From Streptomyces caatingaensis (lineage in GTDB: Bacteria > Actinomycetota > Actinomycetes > Streptomycetales > Streptomycetaceae): 64,000 bases of DNA. Positions 59,300 through 64,000 of the stretch are shown here, piece after piece (the first letter of the stretch is position 1; each line of letters opens with the position of its first letter). Both the position numbers and the translations under genes were made by a program. The notes under the pieces were generated by a model that saw nothing but the letters and a program-made list of their open reading frames with translations, did no database searches and had not been told where the DNA came from. The stretch spans positions 806,001 through 870,000 of the forward strand of contig NZ_LFXA01000017.1 of the NCBI RefSeq assembly GCF_001187435.1, read 5' to 3'.

Positions 59300-60033
59300 G
59301 CGGCCAGATCCTCCGTCGGTTCGGCGGGCTGCCGCAGGGCCTCGGCGATCACGGTGAGCAGCTGGTGGAGTTCATCAAGGTGCCGGCGGAGGTCGGGTGG
59401 GGTGAGGTCACTGTTGAGAGCCCGGGCGATCTGGTTGACGTTGACGCCGATGCGGTTGAGCTGGCGCAGGACCTGGGCGCGGAAGACGTGGGTGCGGCGG
59501 CGGTCCTCGGACAGCGGGAGATTGGCTGTGAACCGGCCGGTGATGAAGGCGAGGACGACGTCGGCGGCAAAGCCGGATTCGCCCTTGTAGCCATGCTCGG
59601 CGGCGGTCTCTTTGAGCAGGATCATCTCGTCGGTGACGAACTGCAGGGGGCCGACGCGCTTGTCGCGCTTGGTGCCGGTGAAGCGGCGGATGGTGGGCTG
59701 GACGCTCTTCATGGTGGGCTCGCCGGCGGCGGTCACGGCGGAGGAGCGCACGGGGCGAAGGACGGCTTGCTGGACGGCGTGGAGCATGTCCGGGTCGGGG
59801 CTGCCTTCGGCCCCGCCCTCGTGGTCCGGCGCCCCCTGGCGCTGGGCCGTCTCCGCCACCCCTGGGGCGGAGATCCCCGAAGGCCGGCCTGGAGTCGGAC
59901 TCGGGGTACTACTGGCTCCGCCAGGAGCAGCCTGTCCGAAGGCGCGGCGCAAACGCCCCATCAGCTTACGGGGCGTCGTCGGCGGCAGAGTCTCGTCGGG
60001 GGCATCTCCAGCGTAGGGGTGGTCATGTGACAC
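59296..60033 (-). CDS. MobC-like relaxosome accessory protein
   Basis: About 245 residues from GTG 60033; an upstream in-frame start at 60189 cannot be excluded. The N-terminal 110 residues are Pro/Ser/Gly-rich. The C-terminal part has the ribbon-helix-helix and MobC pattern: GPLQFVTDEMILLKETAAEH, then RAQVLRQLNRIGVNVNQIAR and DELHQLLTVIAEAL. MobC proteins bind oriT and help the relaxase melt DNA. Its stop overlaps the relaxase start, so the two are made together. Confidence 0.85.
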   Translation of the reverse strand: MSHDHPYAGDAPDETLPPTTPRKLMGRLRRAFGQAAPGGASSTPSPTPGRPSGISAPGVAETAQRQGAPDHEGGAEGSPDPDMLHAVQQAVLRPVRSSAVTAAGEPTMKSVQPTIRRFTGTKRDKRVGPLQFVTDEMILLKETAAEHGYKGESGFAADVVLAFITGRFTANLPLSEDRRRTHVFRAQVLRQLNRIGVNVNQIARALNSDLTPPDLRRHLDELHQLLTVIAEALRQPAEPTEDLAA

Positions 60034-60204
60034 GGGAGTGGATCTCCAGAATGAGGGGCGGGCAAAGCAGGCAGGCTGTGATGGAAGGTCTGCCGAGGGG
60101 GGTGACGCCGTCTCGTCCACAGCTGTGGACGAGAGCGCGGTGGGCGGGCAAGCGACCGGTTGACCGGTGACCGGAAGGGTTCCGGTCACCGGTCGGTGGT
60201 CGGG

Positions 60205-61062
60205 TCAGGCAGTGGCCGGACCGGTGTCCGCGTTGGCTTCGAAGTCAGGCCGGAGGATGGCCATCACCTCGGTCAGCCGTTTGCTGCTGACCGCGAGCCC
60301 CTTGTCGTCTATGGCCTTTCGGACGACGGCACGCGTGAGTTTCCCTTTCTCGGCTGCGGCGATCCGGCCGATTTCAGCAAGCTCATCGACCGTGGCGGCG
60401 GCTGGACGGCCGCCGCGCGGCGTGTCCTCCGGAGCCTGCATCGGTGACTCCAGCGGGTCGGGATCCGGCCGCTGGACGGATGCGGTTGCGGCCAGCTCGG
60501 GCGTCGCGGCCGGTGCTTTCCGCGCTGGGATGCCATCCGGTTCCCTGCCAGCCGGTACGCCGACCGGGTGCTCGACGAGTTGGTGGATCTGCCGCATCAG
60601 GACGCCGAAGGCCAGTAGTGCGGCGGTTGGGGGGACTGCGGCGACCACGTAATCGAGCAGTGGCACGGTGCGGGCGGGCCCTGTACCGCTGACCCCAGCC
60701 ACATTGAGCGCGATGGACCCGACGGATCCGGTGGCCGTAAGGGCGATGGCCCATCCGTCAGTGACCTGACGCAGGCCGGCACGGAGCATGAGCAGCTCTC
60801 CGGCCACGATGAAGGCGTCCAGTGTCGCCGGCCAGGCCCAGCGACGCATGGGCGAAGCGCCCAGCCCGTGCTGTGCCGCGACCTCGGCCAGGTGTGCGTA
60901 AGACAGCCAGAACCCGCCAGCGGTGAGGGCCACGATGACGAGTCCGGCCGCGACGAACGCGTACCGCTCGGCCGAGTGCTTGGCCGTTGCCTGCTGTCCC
61001 ACACAAGGCCGGCCGCCTGCCAGGTGGTGGTGCTGTGAGGTGGATGTGGAGAGGGTGGTCAA
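60205..61062 (-). CDS. DUF2637 membrane protein
   Basis: A 285-residue protein with four membrane helices (YAFVAAGLVIVALTAGGFWL, WPATLDAFIVAGELLMLRAG, WAIALTATGSVGSIALNVAG, LDYVVAAVPPTAALLAFGVL). These match DUF2637 spread-type proteins, including SYAHLAEVAAQHG between helices 1 and 2. The C-terminal 70 residues form a small winged-helix-like domain (GRIAAAEKGKLTRAVVRKAI). The start is TTG 61062, supported by AGGAG 8 nt upstream. It lies between mobC and the helicase-like gene on the same strand. Confidence 0.82.
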   Translation of the reverse strand: MTTLSTSTSQHHHLAGGRPCVGQQATAKHSAERYAFVAAGLVIVALTAGGFWLSYAHLAEVAAQHGLGASPMRRWAWPATLDAFIVAGELLMLRAGLRQVTDGWAIALTATGSVGSIALNVAGVSGTGPARTVPLLDYVVAAVPPTAALLAFGVLMRQIHQLVEHPVGVPAGREPDGIPARKAPAATPELAATASVQRPDPDPLESPMQAPEDTPRGGRPAAATVDELAEIGRIAAAEKGKLTRAVVRKAIDDKGLAVSSKRLTEVMAILRPDFEANADTGPATA

Positions 61063-61483
61063 GCGGAATACTCCTGCGATGGCGGTGTGGTCCGTCTTTG
61101 CCGTCTTGGCCGTTGAAAGCGCAGGTCAGGCTGGGTACGGCAGTGGCCTTGGCCTCCCGTCCCGGCGGGCGCTGCCAGCGTCTTCGAATCTGCTGCGCGG
61201 GGCTCCGGCTGTTCGTGGTTGCCTGGGTCCCGATCTGGGACCGCTCTTTGCCCGGGACGGCGCAACCTGCTCCTCCCGTCCCGGCTGGCGAGGCTGTGAC
61301 CTGCGGGGATACGGCAGAGACGCTGAGGACGGCACAAGACGGATGTGGGCGACGTCCCTTCAGTCAGGACGACAGTCCTGATCGTGTTGCCGTCTTGCCC
61401 CCGGTTGCCGTCTTGCTCACGCGCCGTTGACCTGCGGGATTACGGCAGGGACGGCAAGAACGGCAACCGGGGCGGGGCGGAGC
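61063..61483. other. Repeat-rich intergenic region, candidate replication or transfer origin
   Basis: TTGCCGTCTTG occurs at 61098-61108, 61387-61397 and 61405-61415 (the last two 18 bp apart), with a related inverted copy CAAGAACGGCAA at 61455-61466. Two longer direct repeats start GACCTGCGGG at 61298 and 61429, about 42 bp each and imperfect. Iteron-like repeats beside a helicase gene suggest an origin. No gene is present. Confidence 0.55.
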
Positions 61484-62770
61484 TCAGTCCTCGCTGCGGG
61501 TGGTGCCGGCGTCGACCGGGTGGACGGTCGGGCAGTATCGCCGCCACGCGTCGAGGAACTTGTTGCGCGTGTAGCCCTTGCGCTGGGTGCCATCGGCGAG
61601 ACGTACGTTGCCGGGCCTGATGTCGAAGTCGCGCAGCATCGCACCGAGGTCGCGCGGGCTCAGGCCGTTGCGTCCCCACTCCGCCCAAGGGCTCTCCAGG
61701 TCTTGGCGCAGATGGTGAAGGAGTTCCTCGGTGGAGAGGCTGTCGACCTCGCGCTGGGCGACGAAGACCCGGCGGATGTCGGCCAGGATCCGCGCTCCGC
61801 TGGGATGGTCCTCCTCGGTCGCCGCTTCGGCCGCGACCATCTGGGCGCAGGCCGCTCGGGCCAGGCGGGGCCAGGGCCCTGCGGCGAGGTCGGCGACTAT
61901 CACCAGGGGTTCCCATGTGTCGGCGGCCCGGTCCTCGACCGGCATCGCCGGTTCCAGGTCGGCGGCCTCGTCGAGGAGCGGCCTGGCCCATGCGGCGATG
62001 CGCTTGCGCAGGTCGTGGAGGGCTGGGGTGTCGCGGCGGGACCGGAACGGTTTGACGCTCTCACCCTCGGCCCGGCGTCGCATGCGGATCACCACGGCCC
62101 GATCCATGATCGTGTCGGGTAGGTCGCCGATCCCGGCCAGGGCAGCCATGGCGAAGGTGGCGAACTTGTGCGGTGTGTGGTCGTTGCCGACGACACGGGT
62201 GACGTACCGGTTGCGCTGATGGCCGGCGTTGAGCAGGCCGCGCATCTCCTCGTTCTTCTCCGCCATCTTCGGGGTGCCGAAAATGGTGTCCGCCTCGTCC
62301 ACCAGCAGGGTGGGCGGCTCATCGGTGATCGACCGGAAGACCGCCGCAGGTGTGGTGTTGACCGTGAGCATCGGCTCGTGAACCGTCTCGGTCAGCACGT
62401 CCAGCAGCCGCGACTTACCGCACCGCTTCGCCGGCCCCACCACCGCCAGACGCGGAGCGTGCTGCCATGCGGGCTGCAGATGTGTCGCCGCCACCCACAG
62501 CGTGACCGCGTTCAGAGCCTCCGGGGAGGGCAGGATCACGAACTTGGCGATATGAGCCCGCAGCTCGTCGAGCAGTGCCGAGCCGGCGGTCGGCGCTGGA
62601 TCAGGTGCCGCCGTCTCGGCGGGCTGATCCGCCGAAACGGCGGCCGGCGCGCCACTGTTGGCGGACGCAGGGGCTTCTCCGGTGTGATGGCCGGGCCGGC
62701 CAGGGATGGCTACCGGCGGCCATGAAGGCTTGTCGTGTGCGGAATAGGGCTCGGTTCCCGTATGTTCCAC
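61484..62770 (-). CDS. DUF3631 helicase/primase-like ATPase
   Basis: A 428-residue protein from GTG 62770 (GAGGAA 7 nt upstream). ATG 63004, which overlaps the previous stop as ATGA, would add 78 residues of low-complexity sequence. Walker A is GPAKRCGKSRLLDVL and Walker B TLLVDEADTIF. Later segments include GLLNAGHQRNRYVTRV, FAMAALAGIGDLPDTIMDRA and the DUF3631 end RDLGAMLRDFDIRPGNVRLA with KGYTRNKFLDAWRRYC. DUF3631 is found fused to primases or in phage and element replication proteins. It is the likely replication ATPase of the second element. Confidence 0.85.
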   Translation of the reverse strand: MEHTGTEPYSAHDKPSWPPVAIPGRPGHHTGEAPASANSGAPAAVSADQPAETAAPDPAPTAGSALLDELRAHIAKFVILPSPEALNAVTLWVAATHLQPAWQHAPRLAVVGPAKRCGKSRLLDVLTETVHEPMLTVNTTPAAVFRSITDEPPTLLVDEADTIFGTPKMAEKNEEMRGLLNAGHQRNRYVTRVVGNDHTPHKFATFAMAALAGIGDLPDTIMDRAVVIRMRRRAEGESVKPFRSRRDTPALHDLRKRIAAWARPLLDEAADLEPAMPVEDRAADTWEPLVIVADLAAGPWPRLARAACAQMVAAEAATEEDHPSGARILADIRRVFVAQREVDSLSTEELLHHLRQDLESPWAEWGRNGLSPRDLGAMLRDFDIRPGNVRLADGTQRKGYTRNKFLDAWRRYCPTVHPVDAGTTRSED

Positions 62771-63000
62771 GGGGCAGTTCCTCGTCTGGCGGTTGCGGGC
62801 TTGCGCGCCCTTGCCGCCGGGTTCGTTCACGCGTGCAGGGGAGTTGTCGGGGCCTCCGGCGTTGCGCCGCCGGGGGCCCTTCCTCTTCTCGCGGGCGTTT
62901 GGCCGCGGCGAGGGACCACGGACAGTACGTCCACGCCCCGCCACAGTCCAGCAATTCTGTGTCAGCTCAGCGCAGAACCGTTCGCTATGCGCCCGCACGG

Positions 63001-63231
63001 TCATGCGGCCAGGCCGAGCAGGTCCAGCAGGTCGGCAGTCACGACTCGGTACGCCTTGCCCAGGCGCAGGACCTTGCACGGGTACTCGCCGCGCTTGGCC
63101 AGCGCGTAGCCCTTGCTCCGCCCCAGCCCCAGTGCTCGGTTGCCTGTGTCCAGGTCAACGGCGGCGGGCAGGGCCAGAAGCTCCTCCCGCGTCATGCCCT
63201 TCGGCTGGTCGGTGATCTCGTTGTCGCGCAC
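63001..63231 (-). CDS. AlpA/excisionase-like helix-turn-helix protein
   Basis: A 76-residue protein starting GTG 63231 with GGAGGGAG upstream. The pattern AVDLDTGNRALGLGRSKGYA then KRGEYPCKVLRLGKAYRVVT is that of MerR-type excisionase domains in Streptomyces elements. It precedes the DUF3631 gene in the same direction. It may be Xis of the second element or a copy-control regulator. Confidence 0.82.
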   Translation of the reverse strand: MRDNEITDQPKGMTREELLALPAAVDLDTGNRALGLGRSKGYALAKRGEYPCKVLRLGKAYRVVTADLLDLLGLAA

Positions 63232-63326
63232 GCGGCGCTCCCTCCATGACTGAGCCCTCGGCGAACGCGCCCATCACGTCCGTCTCCAGGCGTGAGATCC
63301 ACTGTGGCCAGAGCTACTGTGTCGGT

Positions 63327-64000
63327 ATGACACAGACCTGGCGTGATGATGGAACCGAGGACGACGTGCCGGAGTGGGTGGACCAGGTCATGGCCACCGT
63401 GGCCGCCGAAGTGAGGCGCCGGAGGAAGGAGCTGCGCATGAGCGCCCAGGACCTGGCCGATGCCTGCGAAGAGATCGGCTATCCGATCCCGCGCAACGTG
63501 ATCGCCAACATGGAGTCCGGCCGGCGCGCCACCCTGCCCCTGGTCGAGGTCCTCGTCCTGGCCGAAGCCCTGCGCACCTATCCGGTCTGCCTGCTCTACC
63601 CCGTCGGCTATGTGGACAGGGTCCAGCGTCTTCCCTTTCGAGCCTCCGAGCCGACCTGGGATGCCATGCGCTGGTTCACCGGTGACAAGGAAGGCTTTGG
63701 CGTGGAGGACAGCATGCTCCGCGCCTTCCGCGCCCACGTCAGCCACCAGCGCGCGGCCCTGGCGGCCCTGAAGGCCGAGAAGCACGAGCGCTGGAAAGCC
63801 GAGACGGCACCCAACCAGGCCGAACGCGAGGAAGCCGCCCTTGCCCAAGCCGATTACGCCGAAAGGGCCGTGCAGGCCAAGTACCGGCTCCGCAGCGCCC
63901 GCGCCTTCATCCGCGAGGACGGCGGCACGCCACCGCCCCTCCCGCCCGAACTCGCCGACGTCGACCCTCCCGTCGACAGCACCACCGAGGAGAACGATCT
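63327..64000 (+). CDS. XRE-family regulator, truncated by the window end
   Basis: The frame from ATG 63327 stays open to the last base, 224 residues so far. The helix-turn-helix is VRRRRKELRMSAQDLADACE with GYPIPRNVIANMESGRRATL. This is followed by VLVLAEALRTYPVCLLYPVG and a helical, Glu/Ala-rich region. Streptomyces integrative elements commonly carry this type of regulator divergent from their excisionase gene, as here (95 bp between). The integrase gene may follow beyond the window. Confidence 0.85.
   Translation, partial: MTQTWRDDGTEDDVPEWVDQVMATVAAEVRRRRKELRMSAQDLADACEEIGYPIPRNVIANMESGRRATLPLVEVLVLAEALRTYPVCLLYPVGYVDRVQRLPFRASEPTWDAMRWFTGDKEGFGVEDSMLRAFRAHVSHQRAALAALKAEKHERWKAETAPNQAEREEAALAQADYAERAVQAKYRLRSARAFIREDGGTPPPLPPELADVDPPVDSTTEEND

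Larger units (their letters stand above)
45535..64000. mobile_element. Second, mobilizable integrative element (left part)
   Basis: Everything from the internal att junction to the window end looks accessory: relaxase, MobC, DUF2637 protein, replication-type helicase, AlpA-like protein and XRE regulator, plus cargo genes and a transposase relic. The expected integrase and right att site are not in view, so the boundary is open. I infer an integrative mobilizable element accreted at the same tRNA-Arg. It has a relaxase but no FtsK-like translocase in view, so it may borrow transfer functions from its neighbour. Confidence 0.65.

Overview
The window is actinomycete, almost certainly Streptomyces: coding DNA is very GC-rich, GTG starts and 4-nt stop/start overlaps are common, and it carries lineage markers (conservon, XRE/DUF5753 + DUF397 pairs, class F sortase, fused FO synthase, pSAM2-type integrative element). 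There are no rRNA genes, CRISPR arrays or intact tRNAs.

Region 1 (1-29 kb) is mostly chromosomal core: an APC permease end, a TipA-like MerR regulator, a Tat-exported PHP hydrolase, an F420-dependent oxidoreductase beside the FO synthase gene fbiC, an ADP-ribosylglycohydrolase, an XRE/DUF397 regulatory pair, a GPP34 protein, a D-Ala-D-Ala carboxypeptidase with a long repetitive cytoplasmic tail, a polytopic membrane protein, a sortase with a wall-type protein, RecQ, a restriction-endonuclease/TerD fusion, and a conservon (cvnA-D) ending in two cytochrome P450 genes.

Region 2 (29.3-37 kb) has a Crp-type regulator and then a candidate conflict or anti-phage locus. A Pycsar-effector-like membrane protein faces away from a four-gene operon: a class III nucleotidyl-cyclase-like protein, a P-loop NTPase with a helical C-terminus, a possible SPFH-type coiled-coil protein and a DUF4407 membrane protein. 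The cyclase C-terminus and the NTPase N-terminus share a short FHG...A..FGV motif. This is the arrangement expected of paired amyloid-type (BASS/RHIM-like) signalling motifs.

Region 3 (37.06-45.53 kb) is a compact integrative conjugative element of the pSAM2 type: GntR repressor, SCO3933-like regulator, FtsK-type translocase, spread proteins, rolling-circle Rep, Xis and Int. It lies between two copies of a tRNA-Arg(CCU) 3' half that share an 18-bp core.

Region 4 (45.5 kb to the end) looks like a second, mobilizable element inserted in tandem at the same tRNA. It has a relaxase, MobC, a DUF2637 protein, an origin-like repeat region, a DUF3631 helicase-like protein, an excisionase-like protein and an XRE regulator, and its right end lies beyond the window. 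Its cargo includes possible defence genes (SLATT-like, membrane GIY-YIG, a membrane protein with an amyloid-like N-terminus), an XRE/DUF397/HATPase module, and a translationally coupled cluster: MurA-like enolpyruvyl transferase, metallophosphoesterase, two complementary degenerate dCTP deaminases and a glycosyltransferase, followed by a serine hydrolase. TTA codons in several cargo genes suggest bldA control. This cluster and the cyclase/NTPase locus are the best candidates for undescribed systems.
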